This document shows, piece by piece, positions 1 through 8,792 of a stretch of 64,000 bases of DNA. Source of the stretch: Nevskia sp. (lineage in GTDB: Bacteria; Pseudomonadota; Gammaproteobacteria; Nevskiales; Nevskiaceae). The DNA is taken from positions 124,001-188,000 of the forward strand of contig JALNYU010000003.1 of NCBI GenBank assembly GCA_023229645.1, read 5' to 3'. Below the pieces are notes generated by a model. It was not told the origin of the DNA. It worked only from the letters and a program-made list of their open reading frames with translations, and did no database searches. The translations under genes and the position numbers were made by a program. Within the stretch, counting starts at the first letter, position 1; each line of letters begins with the position of its first letter.

Positions 1-8
1 AAGCATGC

Positions 9-1121
9 GTGAACGGGCCGCTATCGGCGGCCAACGTAGCTGAGACTGCCGTTTTTCGCCCAAGCTTGGTCGAGCGGCTGAAGACGCGGTCTGCGCGTCT
101 GATGCGTTGGGAATTTTGGCCGGCGTGGGCATTTTACCCGCCGGTTGTTGCGTATATCGTGCTGCGCTGTCTGCGATCGCCTTACGGAACGCCTTTCACT
201 GCGGCCAATCCTGGGATCTTAGCGAGTGGTGTTGTTGGTGAGACCAAGCACGAAGCGCTCGCGCCGCTACAACAAAATGCACCGCAATATGTGGCTGAGT
301 TTTTGTTGTTGCGGCGTTCAAACCCGTTAGCTGAGCGAATGCACGCGTTGCGGGCGTTCGTGTCGCACGTCGGAGGATATCCGGTTGTTTGCAAGCCCGA
401 TATTGGTCAGCGTGGTCGCGGCGTTGCTGTTATTCGCAATGAAGCGCAGGCCGAAAGCTACTTAGCCGACGCCGCTGAAGACGTTGTTTTGCAACGCTAT
501 ATCGGCGGCGCTGAATTCGGTGTTTTTGTCTACCGCGATCCGAAAACCAGCCGGGTTGAATTGCTCTCGATTGTCAGGAAATGTTTCCCGCAAGTCATCG
601 GAGATGGTCAAAGAACGCTTGCCGAACTGATTCGTGATGACGCGCGCGCCCGCTTGATCGCCCCGAGCCTGTGGCAGCGTTTTGCTAAGACACTGCATGA
701 AATCCCTGAAGCTGGACGCACGATCGTCCTAGTTGAAATCGGTGCACATAGCAGGGGTTCGTTGTTTCTTGATGGCAACGATCTGCAAACAGAAGCCCTG
801 CGAGCGGCGATGTCGGCGGTTTTAGACGCTGTTCCCGGGTACCATTTTGGTCGCATTGATCTGCGCTGCCCTGATGAAGACAGCCTGCGCGCCGGGCAGG
901 GGTTGCAGGTTATGGAGATGAACGGCGTCACTGCGGAATCAGCGCATATTTATAACCCCGGCAACTCGTTGATCGACGGCTGGCGTACGATGATCAAGCA
1001 ATGGCGATTGGCGATTGAGATCGGCGAAGCGAACGCGGCAAAAGGCGCGGCGGTGACTTCGGTAATGGCGCTATTTCGTTTGTGGCGCGCCGATCAATTG
1101 CGCGGCAAGCAGTGGCTTTAG
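9..1121 (+). CDS. ATP-grasp domain protein (carboxylate-amine ligase-like), possibly 5' incomplete
   Basis: Probable ATP-dependent ligase joining a carboxylate to an amine or thiol; the substrate is unknown. About residues 115-310 look like an ATP-grasp fold: VVCKPDIGQRGRGVAV (ATP-binding lysine and glycine loop), VVLQRYIGG, then FGRIDLRCP and VMEMNGVTAESAHIYNP, the acidic/Asn metal-binding end typical of D-Ala-D-Ala-ligase relatives. The first 60 residues are hydrophobic and Trp/Pro-rich (FWPAWAFYPPVVAYIVL), so the protein may sit on the membrane. The GTG at position 9 has no visible ribosome site and the frame stays open to the window edge, so the true start may lie outside. Confident about the fold, not about the reaction. 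Confidence 0.7.
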   Translation: MNGPLSAANVAETAVFRPSLVERLKTRSARLMRWEFWPAWAFYPPVVAYIVLRCLRSPYGTPFTAANPGILASGVVGETKHEALAPLQQNAPQYVAEFLLLRRSNPLAERMHALRAFVSHVGGYPVVCKPDIGQRGRGVAVIRNEAQAESYLADAAEDVVLQRYIGGAEFGVFVYRDPKTSRVELLSIVRKCFPQVIGDGQRTLAELIRDDARARLIAPSLWQRFAKTLHEIPEAGRTIVLVEIGAHSRGSLFLDGNDLQTEALRAAMSAVLDAVPGYHFGRIDLRCPDEDSLRAGQGLQVMEMNGVTAESAHIYNPGNSLIDGWRTMIKQWRLAIEIGEANAAKGAAVTSVMALFRLWRADQLRGKQWL

Positions 1122-1249
1122 CCGCTGGGCAGCCGTTTAGTGGCAAGTTGTCGCAGAAACTTGAAAAAATATCAATGATGGTGCGGAAAACAAGAGGCGC
1201 TGCGCGCATTATTCTTCGCACGATCTAACAGGACTCAGAGGAGAGCATC

Positions 1250-1741
1250 ATGGATTTCATCAAACGCCACGGGCACATTGTGCTCGGTTTGTTTATCGCT
1301 TTTGTTTTTGTGCAGTCATTGTTCTTCAAATTTACCGATTCGCCCGAAACGATCTATATATTCGAAGGCAAGCTCGACCCTTGGGCTGCCAGCCTTGGGT
1401 TCAAAGGGCTGTTCGCGCGTGGCGGACTGTTTAGCGCATATGTAATCGGTAGTTTTGAGTTAATTGCGTCGATTGCGGTACTCGTTGGCAGCTTTGTTCC
1501 GCGCTTGCGTATCGTGCAGGGCTTGGGTGCGCTGTTAGGTTTAGGCGTAATTTCCGGCGCGATCTTCTTCCACCTGTTCACGCCGCTCGGGGTGTCTGTG
1601 CAAAACACCGATGGTACATCCGACGGCGGTGTGTTATTCACGATGGCCTGCGGCGTTTGGGTTTGCAGTTTGATTTTGATCATCCTGCGTCGGCATCTGC
1701 TACTCGGCCTACTTGGCAAAAAGCAGCCGATGATGGCGTAA
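1250..1741 (+). CDS. DoxX-like integral membrane protein
   Basis: A 163-residue inner-membrane protein with four predicted helices (about residues 9-27, 59-82, 86-107 and 124-147), the layout of the DoxX/DoxD-like family. The ATG follows a good ribosome site (GAGGAGAG, 4-5 bases away). The function of most DoxX-like proteins is not known; some take part in redox or thiol stress responses. It stands 128 bp after the ATP-grasp gene on the same strand, so co-transcription is possible, and it converges on the alpha/beta hydrolase. Short loops contain acidic patches but no metal or haem motif that I can name. Confidence 0.7.
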   Translation: MDFIKRHGHIVLGLFIAFVFVQSLFFKFTDSPETIYIFEGKLDPWAASLGFKGLFARGGLFSAYVIGSFELIASIAVLVGSFVPRLRIVQGLGALLGLGVISGAIFFHLFTPLGVSVQNTDGTSDGGVLFTMACGVWVCSLILIILRRHLLLGLLGKKQPMMA

Positions 1742-1801
1742 AAAGGAAGCTGTTTCGCGAGGTGGCGGTCTGTTCGGGGCGTCTCGCGCCGCTGGTTCCG
1801 C

Positions 1802-1839
1802 CCCTCAGATATTTTCTGAAAATAGAAAATTTCTGAGGG
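1802..1839. repeat. long imperfect inverted repeat at a convergent gene end
   Basis: Arms CCCTCAGATATTTTC (1802-1816) and GAAAATTTCTGAGGG (1825-1839) pair over 15 bp with one mismatch around an 8-base loop. It spans the stop codon and last codons of the minus-strand alpha/beta hydrolase, between two converging genes. Neither side has a clean U-tract, so it may protect a transcript end rather than act as a classical terminator. Confidence 0.5.
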
Positions 1840-2590
1840 TGGCTGTAAACGCCTCAGTTTGCTCTAAAAGCACCATATGGCCGCTATCGAATGCCTGATA
1901 ACGGCTTCCTGGGATTGCCTCATGCAGGGCAACTGCGTTGTGAACCGGAACCAGTTGATCTTGCGTGCAGCCGATGACCAAGGCCGGCGCAATAATCTGA
2001 GGCAGTAGTGAGCGTAGATCAATTTTTAGATCGAGCAACAATTGTCGCCGTATGCCCGATTCTGGTTGCCAGCGGGCTAGAAACGCGACCCCCGCTGGGC
2101 CGATTTTCTTCAGAAACGGCGGACTGAATCCCAGTAGTGTTGATAATTCTGAAAAACCGCTAGGATTGGTTTCGTAAAGTTTCAGCCAGAGTTTGATTCC
2201 CAACTGCAGGCGTGCATCAGCGCTATCAGGCCAGCCGGCGACAAGAACCAAGCGCCTGATGAGTCCGGGTTCTAGCGCCGCCAGCGCGGCAGCGACTTCC
2301 GCGCCCAGCGAAAACCCCACGAGATCAACAGGCCCCGCCGCAGCGGCACGCGCGACTGCGGACACTTGCCGCGCCAGTAATTCTATCGTCAGCGCGCCGC
2401 CTGGATCTGTTGTTGCGCCGCTGCCGGAATAGTCCGGCAAAATGACGGTGCGCTGATCCGTAAACGAATTTGCCAGATGGCCCCAGTTCGAATTGCCGGT
2501 GGCGCCAGTGCCGTGAATGAATACCAAACCGGGGCCGGAGCCAATTGCGGTGTAGTGGACGGTACAGCCGGATTCACTGACGCTGGGCAT
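1805..2590 (-). CDS. alpha/beta-fold hydrolase
   Basis: A 261-residue single-domain cytosolic hydrolase of the alpha/beta fold, the usual length for the family. The oxyanion segment is FIHGTGATG (residues 24-32), the nucleophile elbow is VGFSLGAE with Ser94, the acid is probably the Asp in GCTQDQLVP (near 210) and the base is the His in SGHMVLLEQ (near 240). The full Ser-Asp-His triad therefore appears intact. The substrate cannot be read from sequence; relatives include lactonases, esterases and haloperoxidase-like enzymes. No signal peptide. It is the last minus-strand gene before the DoxX gene and is separated from the response regulator by about 95 bp. Confidence 0.75.
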   Translation of the reverse strand: MPSVSESGCTVHYTAIGSGPGLVFIHGTGATGNSNWGHLANSFTDQRTVILPDYSGSGATTDPGGALTIELLARQVSAVARAAAAGPVDLVGFSLGAEVAAALAALEPGLIRRLVLVAGWPDSADARLQLGIKLWLKLYETNPSGFSELSTLLGFSPPFLKKIGPAGVAFLARWQPESGIRRQLLLDLKIDLRSLLPQIIAPALVIGCTQDQLVPVHNAVALHEAIPGSRYQAFDSGHMVLLEQTEAFTATLRNFLFSENI

Positions 2591-2686
2591 ATCGTTTGGG
2601 GTTCTGTGAACTGAATGAGGCGATTATTGGGGCTGACCGTCCGCCGACTTCGAGCGGTGATCGCAGATTACCTAACAGGCCCTAGG

Positions 2687-3316
2687 TTAAAGCCAGCCTT
2701 TCTGATGTGCGATCCGGTATGCCTCAACGCGATTGGCCGCACCAACTTTGCTAATCGCCTCTGACAGGTAATTGCGCACAGTGCCGTGCGATAAATGCAG
2801 TTGGGCGGCGATTTCAGATGCGGTATGACCCTCGCCAGCGAGGCGGAGTACGCGCCGATCACGGTCATTTAATGGGTCTGCTTCCGTCCATGCTTCAAGC
2901 GCAAGCTGCGGATCGATGACGCGGCCGCCGCGTTTGGCTTTTCGCAGCGCCTCAGCGAGCTGCTCGGCTGGCGCGTCTTTTAGCAGATAGCCGACGACGC
3001 CAGCGTCCAGCGCGCGGCGCAAATAGCCGGCACGCGCGAACGTAGTAACGATCACAACTCTTGTTGCTAAACCACGTTCTTTAATCCGAGCTGCGAGTTC
3101 CAAGCCGCTAAGGCCGGGCATTTCGATATCGGAGACCAGCAGGTCAGGCTGTAGTTTTTGGACCGCTTGCCAGGCGCTGTCGCCATCGGCACAGGCGGCG
3201 ACGATCTCAATATCGGATTCCAGATTAAGGAGTGCCGATAATGCGCCTCGGACCATCGCCTGGTCTTCGGCCAAAACCGCCCGAATCGCACCGAGTGACT
3301 TTGCCGGTAACGACAT
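2687..3316 (-). CDS. NarL/DesR-type response regulator
   Basis: A 209-residue DNA-binding regulator. The receiver domain (about 10-130) has the acidic pair ED (17-18), the phosphoacceptor Asp63 in VSDIEMPG and the switch/lysine stretch GYLLKDAP; the C-terminal LuxR-type helix-turn-helix contains TASEIAAQLHLSHGTVRNYL. I start it at the ATG at 3316, which overlaps the kinase stop as TGATG, so kinase and regulator are translationally coupled. It most likely controls the ABC transporter genes just upstream in the same minus-strand block, as in DesKR-like and YvfTU-like systems; that target is inferred from position only. Confidence 0.85.
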   Translation of the reverse strand: MSLPAKSLGAIRAVLAEDQAMVRGALSALLNLESDIEIVAACADGDSAWQAVQKLQPDLLVSDIEMPGLSGLELAARIKERGLATRVVIVTTFARAGYLRRALDAGVVGYLLKDAPAEQLAEALRKAKRGGRVIDPQLALEAWTEADPLNDRDRRVLRLAGEGHTASEIAAQLHLSHGTVRNYLSEAISKVGAANRVEAYRIAHQKGWL

Positions 3317-4563
3317 CAACGCAGCACCGCTTTCGGGAGCACGGCAGTCGATAACGCGTCATCGGCCGGCAGCGCGGCACGGGGATTTTCCTGCGTAATA
3401 ATCGCCGACCCGGACGGCGCGGATGTGCAGGGCAGCGTAATAATTAGCTCGGTACCGTGGCCGCCCTGCGAGTGGATGACAAGCTGGCCGCCGAGTGCGC
3501 TAAGACGTTCGCGCATTCCGTTCAGGCCATTGCCGTGACGGTTGATATTGCCGCAGCCGTCGTCGTCGATACGCAGCGTTATGACGTCGTTGTTTTGGTC
3601 TAGCCGTATCGTTGCGTTCCGGGCGCCGGAATGACGCTGAATATTGGTTACAGCCTCGCGCAGGCAGAGCGCGAGTGCGGCTTCTAGCTTCGGATCCAGC
3701 GGCATCAGTTCGGGACAGTGGCTGTTCAGCCCGATTCCGCCGAAGCCTAACAGCAGCTTGGCCGATGCCAGTTCAGCAGTGATTGCGGCCGTTCGGATGC
3801 CGGTGACGGCCGAACGCACTTGCGCCAGTGATTCACGCGCAACCTGCTGGACGTCACGCAATTCTTGTCGGGCTGCGACGAGATCGCGGTCAAAGAGTTT
3901 ATCGGCCAGTTCGCTTTTTAGCGCGATCAGTGACAGCGTGTGGCCGAGTAAATCGTGGAGGTCGCGGCCGATACGCTCCCGTTCGGCTGTTGCGGCGAGG
4001 CGGCGCACTTCCTCGTGCGACAGCCGCAAGTCGGCGTCGCGGCGCATGTTAAAGCGGATAAATAGATTGATCAGTGAAATCGACAGACAGCTGAGTACGC
4101 AGGCGGCGGCAATTTTTGCTGGATAGCCGGATTGATACGTCACGAAGAAAAACGCCAGCATCAACATCCCGAGCCAAAATAGGCCGCTGCGGATTGGTAG
4201 GCTGAAATTGATCAGGACACTGGCGTAGATCACGTATGACCACGAGGAATTGATCGGAATAATGGCGAGTCCGAGCACCGCGATCGCAATCGTATAGGCG
4301 ATCGCATGCACCCGGTCGCCGTACCACGCGCGCAGGTACAAAAACAAAAAAATAACGACACTGGCGCCGGTGAGAATCACAATGCGAGCGCTTGGCTTTC
4401 CGGCCATCCAGGGCGCGGCAAACATCCAAAACATCCAGACTAAATTTACCAGCGGCAGCGAACTCAATGTGTTACTGGGAGCCCCGCCGCGCAAAAACTG
4501 CTGAGCGAGTGAATTCGGATGTTGCTTAACAAATCTTTTGATCATCGCGCGGGCAGAAAACAT
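3316..4563 (-). CDS. DesK-like sensor histidine kinase (HisKA_3)
   Basis: A 415-residue membrane kinase. About residues 30-165 hold four to six hydrophobic helices with very short loops and no sizeable periplasmic domain, so the sensor probably reads membrane state. The dimerisation box ERERIGRDLHDLLGHTLSL carries the phosphoacceptor His in RDLHD; the ATPase part has the N-box REAVTNIQRHSGA and the G-box DDGCGNINRHGNGLNGM. The first ATG (4563) is used; an in-frame ATG at 4545 is an alternative and neither has a strong ribosome site. A 129-bp gap separates it from the ABC permease upstream. It lies in the order ABC ATPase, permease, kinase, regulator, which suggests it governs that exporter. 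Confidence 0.85.
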   Translation of the reverse strand: MFSARAMIKRFVKQHPNSLAQQFLRGGAPSNTLSSLPLVNLVWMFWMFAAPWMAGKPSARIVILTGASVVIFLFLYLRAWYGDRVHAIAYTIAIAVLGLAIIPINSSWSYVIYASVLINFSLPIRSGLFWLGMLMLAFFFVTYQSGYPAKIAAACVLSCLSISLINLFIRFNMRRDADLRLSHEEVRRLAATAERERIGRDLHDLLGHTLSLIALKSELADKLFDRDLVAARQELRDVQQVARESLAQVRSAVTGIRTAAITAELASAKLLLGFGGIGLNSHCPELMPLDPKLEAALALCLREAVTNIQRHSGARNATIRLDQNNDVITLRIDDDGCGNINRHGNGLNGMRERLSALGGQLVIHSQGGHGTELIITLPCTSAPSGSAIITQENPRAALPADDALSTAVLPKAVLR

Positions 4564-4692
4564 TCGGAGATAACGGCGTGTCTGCTGCCATGGTCAGCTG
4601 ACGAAAAGCAGATCGCGGTGCTGATCATAACGCCAGGTGTTGGCTGTGCTGGGGCATTAACGCGGTGTAAGCCGTGTGCACTATGAGGCGGC

Positions 4693-5478
4693 TTATGCCT
4701 GTTTACCCAATAGTTTGCGCCGGCTGCCGTTGCCAGCATTGAGTCGCTGCCGGGCAAGACGATAGAACACGCCTGCGAATACTGTCAGAACAACAATGTG
4801 CGTGCTGACGCTGACCCGGTCCGCAGCGCCTATGACGGCTAAAGGCAGCTGTTGGAAGTGATAGGCCGGCAGGTAGTGTGCGATCGCCTGCAGCGGTTGC
4901 GGCAGAAAGCGCAGCGGAATCCATAAGCCCGATAAAAACGACATCGGCAGATAAATCAAATTCGTCACCCCAGGCGCAGCCGCGGCACTAACAGCGCTAC
5001 CAACGAACAAGCCCAAAGCCGCAAAGGGCAATACGCCGAGCATGTTTAAAATTAGCAGCGCCAGCCATTGCGTAGGCGATAAGTCCAGCCCACCGGCGAA
5101 GCGGGCAATCAATGCCATGATCAAGAATGTGATGCCGGAGATCACCATCGCCGACAGCGCCTTCGCGCCGAGATACGCGCCGGCCGGTATCGGCAGTGCG
5201 CGTTTAAGCAGATAAAAACCGCGTTCGCGCTCGACTGCAATGCTGGCCGCAACACCAACCAGCGCTGCGGACAACATCCCAAATGCGCTGTAAGAAACCA
5301 GCAGGTAGGCCACGGTTTGCACGCCACCGCTGGTCTTACTCAGAACAATGCCAAACAACACAAAAAATAACTGTGGCAGCAAGATTGACGGAATCGAATA
5401 AGCCGGCGTGCGCAATACGCGCAGCAACTCGCAACGCGCTTCGGCGAGCCAAATTCTGTACAAATGGCGGATTTTCAC
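4693..5478 (-). CDS. ABC-2 type transporter permease
   Basis: A 261-residue inner-membrane permease with about six hydrophobic segments, an ABC-2 exporter subunit. It starts at a GTG (5478) that overlaps the stop of the ATPase gene as GTGA, a strong sign of coupled translation and a two-subunit pump. The segment VERERGFYLLKRALPIPAGAYLGAKAL is the cytoplasmic ABC-2 motif that contacts the ATPase, and the late AAPGVTNLIYLPMSFLSG stretch is typical of antibiotic and lipid exporters. The substrate is unknown. Confidence 0.85.
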   Translation of the reverse strand: MKIRHLYRIWLAEARCELLRVLRTPAYSIPSILLPQLFFVLFGIVLSKTSGGVQTVAYLLVSYSAFGMLSAALVGVAASIAVERERGFYLLKRALPIPAGAYLGAKALSAMVISGITFLIMALIARFAGGLDLSPTQWLALLILNMLGVLPFAALGLFVGSAVSAAAAPGVTNLIYLPMSFLSGLWIPLRFLPQPLQAIAHYLPAYHFQQLPLAVIGAADRVSVSTHIVVLTVFAGVFYRLARQRLNAGNGSRRKLLGKQA

Positions 5479-6389
5479 GCGGATACTCCTGGGTGGGTGC
5501 CGTTGGTGATTTCGGCCAGCGCTTCGGCCAAACCGGCCCGACGCACTTCTAGTTCGCGCAGTTGCGGATCGGCGGCAAGCCAGCGGCGCAGGAGGTTTTC
5601 AGCGTCATTGGTGCTGAACCGTAGCCAGTGGTGTTCGCGCTCCGCAAGCGTCGCTTCGGGCCATGTTCGTACGAGGCTTAGCGGCAATGCGCTAATTGCG
5701 CGCAACTGCCGCTGCCCGCCACGGGCACGAATTTGCTCGACAGTGCCTTGCGCCTGAATGCGGCCGTTGGCGAGGACGACGACGCGATCGGCGAGCGCTT
5801 CAGCCTCTTCGAGATAGTGCGTCGTTAGCAACACCGCGCAGCCGTTGGCGACTTCCGCCCGTATCGTCGTCCACAGCTGTTCGCGACTTTCGATGTCTAG
5901 GCCGGTGGTAGGCTCGTCTAGAAATATCAACTCCGGCCGGCCGCAAATCGCCAGTGCGAATTGCACGCGCCGCTGCTGGCCGCCGGATAATTTTCCGTAC
6001 GGCCGCGACAGCAGGCCCTCAAGACCCGCTAGACGCGCGGTTTCCGCATAGGGTCGAGGATTGGGGTAGTAATGCGCTGTCAGCTGCAGTAATTCGCTGA
6101 CCCGCAGCTGCTCGGGTAGTTGTGCCGCCTGCAGCATGACGCCGATGCGCTGGCGTGCAGCCAGTTGTTGTGGCTTCAGACCAAACAGCGCTGCGCTGCC
6201 GCTGTCCGGCGCATTGAGCCCGAGCAATAGCGAAATTGCCGAGGTTTTACCAGCGCCGTTGGGGCCGAGCAGCGCGACAACTTCCCCGCGTTCGATGCTG
6301 AGATCAACATCGTGCAGCGCGGCGGCTGTCCCGTAATTGAGCGTGGCGCCGCGCAGCGCGGCGGCGGGTGTTACGTGGTTAGCGTGCAT
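5475..6389 (-). CDS. ABC transporter ATP-binding subunit
   Basis: A 304-residue cytosolic ATPase of the DrrA/CcmA-like exporter group. Walker A is GPNGAGKT (42-49), the signature LSGGQQRRV lies near 133-141, Walker B LIFLDEPTTGLD near 153-164, and the switch His is in LLTTHYLEEAEAL. The 70-residue C-terminal tail after the nucleotide-binding domain is usual for drug exporters. The ATG at 6389 follows a GAGGA ribosome site and a 123-bp upstream gap, so this is probably the first gene of a four-gene unit: ATPase, permease, histidine kinase, response regulator. Confidence 0.9.
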   Translation of the reverse strand: MHANHVTPAAALRGATLNYGTAAALHDVDLSIERGEVVALLGPNGAGKTSAISLLLGLNAPDSGSAALFGLKPQQLAARQRIGVMLQAAQLPEQLRVSELLQLTAHYYPNPRPYAETARLAGLEGLLSRPYGKLSGGQQRRVQFALAICGRPELIFLDEPTTGLDIESREQLWTTIRAEVANGCAVLLTTHYLEEAEALADRVVVLANGRIQAQGTVEQIRARGGQRQLRAISALPLSLVRTWPEATLAEREHHWLRFSTNDAENLLRRWLAADPQLRELEVRRAGLAEALAEITNGTHPGVSA

Positions 6390-6512
6390 GTGTCTGAGTC
6401 CTCCGATGTTGGAAGACTAGGCGCGCAACGTTCTGCGGAGCAGTTGCCTGCGTCAGGACTGTGCAGTGACAACTGTCATGAACCGACGATCTTCGGGCCG
6501 AGAATGACCCGT

Positions 6513-7403
6513 CTAATCGCGGAAGCGTTTGACCAGATCGCTGTAGGCTTCGATGCGGCGGTCGCGCAAGAACGGCCACCAACGGCGCACGTTTTCTGAG
6601 CGGGCGAGATCGACATCCACCACCAAGACTTCTGCTTGATCAGTTCCCGCCTGCGCTAAAAATTCGCCCTGTGGTCCGACAACAAAACTAGAGCCCCAAA
6701 ACTGCGCGCCAGCAGTTTGGCCTGTCGGGTCCGGTTCAAAACCGGTGCGGTTGGCAACCAAAACCGGCAGGCCATTGGCAACGGCGTGGGAACGCTGGAT
6801 TGTGATCCAGGCATCGCGCTGCCGCGCGCGCTCGTCCGCAGCATCGGCTGGATTGGCGCCGATCGCGGTCGGGTATAGCAATAGATCAGCGCCGGCCAAT
6901 GCCATCAACCGCGCCGCTTCCGGATACCACTGATCCCAACACACTAACAAGCCGAGCTTGCCAACACTGGTGGTAATCGGCGTGAAGCCGAGATCGCCGG
7001 GGGTGAAATAGAATTTTTCGTAATAGCCAGGATCATCCGGGATGTGCATCTTCCGGTATTTTCCGGCAAGGCTGCCGTCGCGCTCCAGAACCACTGCAGT
7101 GTTGTGATACAGCCCAGGCGCCCGGCGTTCGAATAGCGAGCCGACCAGCACGATGTTCAATTCCTTCGCCAGTGCGCCCAGCCATTCGGTAGACGGGCCG
7201 GGTATCGCTTCGGCAAGATCAAACAGATCAGTGCTTTCGTGCTGACAGAAATACAGCCCGGTGTGTAGCTCTTGCAGCATGACTAGCTGCGCGCCGCGAG
7301 CGACGGCTTCGCGTATGCCAGCCGCAGAATTTTTTAGATTGTATTCGCGGTCGGCCGTGCAGGCCTGTTGCACCAAGCCGACGCGCAGTGTCTTTTCTTT
7401 CAT
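6513..7403 (-). CDS. aguB: N-carbamoylputrescine amidase
   Basis: Nitrilase-superfamily enzyme (296 residues, normal length) that cleaves N-carbamoylputrescine to putrescine, CO2 and ammonia, the second step of the agmatine deiminase route. The Glu-Lys-Cys triad is visible: QELHTGLYF (Glu near 44), GKYRKMHIPDDPGYYEKFYF (Lys near 120) and LVCWDQWYPEAAR (Cys near 155). The stretch after the Lys is diagnostic of AguB rather than other amidases. aguA lies 260 bp upstream on the same strand, with one small ORF between, so the function is well supported by context. Cytosolic, no signal peptide. Confidence 0.92.
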   Translation of the reverse strand: MKEKTLRVGLVQQACTADREYNLKNSAAGIREAVARGAQLVMLQELHTGLYFCQHESTDLFDLAEAIPGPSTEWLGALAKELNIVLVGSLFERRAPGLYHNTAVVLERDGSLAGKYRKMHIPDDPGYYEKFYFTPGDLGFTPITTSVGKLGLLVCWDQWYPEAARLMALAGADLLLYPTAIGANPADAADERARQRDAWITIQRSHAVANGLPVLVANRTGFEPDPTGQTAGAQFWGSSFVVGPQGEFLAQAGTDQAEVLVVDVDLARSENVRRWWPFLRDRRIEAYSDLVKRFRD

Positions 7404-7447
7404 TGCCTGAATATTCGTTTTGCCACCGGCCGCAAAGGCGAAGCCGC

Positions 7448-7654
7448 TTATGCCGTTTGGGTTGGGTTTCCTGACTGCGGAATAAAGCGCGACAATACTG
7501 CCCCGGTAACGGCGCCGCCGATGACGCCGAGCGTCACGAACAGCGCGACTTTGCCGACGGCTACACCAACAACTGCGCCTTTCACTGCGCCGGTTGCGGC
7601 GCCAATGAGGGCGGCATTTTCAGGTTTACGGGCAAATTCGATAAAAGTGCTCAT
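7448..7654 (-). CDS. small glycine-zipper membrane protein within the agu operon
   Basis: A 68-residue protein lying between aguA (12 bp from its stop) and aguB (44 bp further on), same strand. Residues 15-60 are a run of Ala/Gly/Val with GxxxG spacing (IGAATGAVKGAVVGVAVGKVALF, then GVIGGAVTGAVL), which predicts one or two packed transmembrane helices of the glycine-zipper type. The N-terminus (MSTFIEFARKPENA) is amphipathic and there is no signal-peptide cleavage site. I do not recognise a named family. The tight spacing suggests co-expression with polyamine synthesis; it could be a small pore or envelope-stress protein. Confidence 0.6.
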   Translation of the reverse strand: MSTFIEFARKPENAALIGAATGAVKGAVVGVAVGKVALFVTLGVIGGAVTGAVLSRFIPQSGNPTQTA

Positions 7655-7666
7655 GGTTCGTTCTCG

Positions 7667-8695
7667 CTACGGCAGTTGCGGAATTTGCATTGTTACGCAG
7701 TGCAAGCCGCCATACTGCTGAATCAGCGCGTTGCAATCAATCCCGATCACGTCGCGGCCGGGGAAACACGGCCGTAAACGGTTCAAGGCTTCGTCATCCA
7801 GCGCATCACCGTAGACCGGCACCAGAACAGCGCCGTTGATGATCAAAAAATTGGCATAGCCTGCAGGCAGGCGCCGACCATCTTCAGGATCATAAATGGC
7901 GGCTGGCAACGGCAGCGGTACCAACTTATAAGGTCGGCCGTGGGCGTCGCGCAGCGCTGCAAGCTCAGCTGCCATCGCCGCTAAATCTTCGTAGTGCGTG
8001 TCGTTTTGATCGTCGCAGGCTTGATAGGCGATGGTTTCGGCGTCGCAATAACGGGCAATGGTGTCGATGTGGCCGTCGGTATCGTCGCCGAGTAGATCAC
8101 CGTGCCGGAGCCATAGAACACGGTCCAAGCCGAGCTCAGACTTCAACACCGCCTCGATACCTGCACGATCAAGCTGCGGGTTGCGCGTTTTTGCGAGCAG
8201 ACAACGCTCCGTTGTGAGCAGCGTACCGAGGCCATCGACTTCGAGCGCGCCGCCTTCCAGTACGAAATCCAGGCTCGAAACCGGGCCCGGCCAAGCGCCG
8301 AGTTTTGCCAGTTCGCGGGTGAGCGCGTTGTCTCGCTCGGCCGGGAATTTGCCGCCCCAACCGTTGAAGATGAAGTCCAACAGCACGCGTTTGCCGTCGC
8401 GGATAACCGTAATCGGCCCGTGATCACGCGCCCAAACGTCATCATTCGGGACAGCATAGACCTGCAACCGTGCGGCCGAAATTCCGCTCGCGATGAGGCG
8501 ACGCGTTAACTCAGCGGCGTCCTCGGCAACATTGATGTGCACATTCTGGTAGCGGCTAATCGCTGTTGCGATCGCAATAAAATTGCGCTCGACAAAATCA
8601 AACCGGCTCGCAAAGTCGCCGTCACGGCGCGGCCAAGTCAGCATTACAGCAGCCTGCGGCGCCCATTCGGGCGGCAGGTAGGATGAGCGATTCAT
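7667..8695 (-). CDS. aguA: agmatine deiminase
   Basis: Converts agmatine to N-carbamoylputrescine plus ammonia. A 342-residue peptidyl-arginine-deiminase-fold protein with the family landmarks: PPEWAPQAAVMLTWP at the N-terminus, NDDVWARDHGP (substrate guanidinium binding), LEGGALEVDG, HIDTIARYCDAET (catalytic His), and the C-terminal YGGLHCVTMQIPQ with nucleophile Cys333. All catalytic residues are present. It leads a three-gene unit aguA, glycine-zipper ORF, aguB, giving putrescine from arginine-derived agmatine. Cytosolic. Confidence 0.94.
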   Translation of the reverse strand: MNRSSYLPPEWAPQAAVMLTWPRRDGDFASRFDFVERNFIAIATAISRYQNVHINVAEDAAELTRRLIASGISAARLQVYAVPNDDVWARDHGPITVIRDGKRVLLDFIFNGWGGKFPAERDNALTRELAKLGAWPGPVSSLDFVLEGGALEVDGLGTLLTTERCLLAKTRNPQLDRAGIEAVLKSELGLDRVLWLRHGDLLGDDTDGHIDTIARYCDAETIAYQACDDQNDTHYEDLAAMAAELAALRDAHGRPYKLVPLPLPAAIYDPEDGRRLPAGYANFLIINGAVLVPVYGDALDDEALNRLRPCFPGRDVIGIDCNALIQQYGGLHCVTMQIPQLP

Positions 8696-8719
8696 GATGA
8701 TCCAGGGACCAATAGGGCG

Positions 8720-8741
8720 TGCGTTTCGCGAACGAAACGCA
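8720..8741. repeat. perfect 9-bp stem hairpin upstream of aguA
   Basis: TGCGTTTCG (8720-8728) and CGAAACGCA (8733-8741) pair perfectly over a CGAA tetraloop, 25 bp before the aguA start and 52 bp after the stop of the small exported protein, both on the minus strand. There is no U-tract on either side, so it is more likely an mRNA boundary, an operator or a repeat element than a terminator. Confidence 0.45.
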
Positions 8742-8792
8742 CAATACGAACGGCGCGCGGCGTTAACGCGAGGTTAGGTTAGCCCAGCGGAT

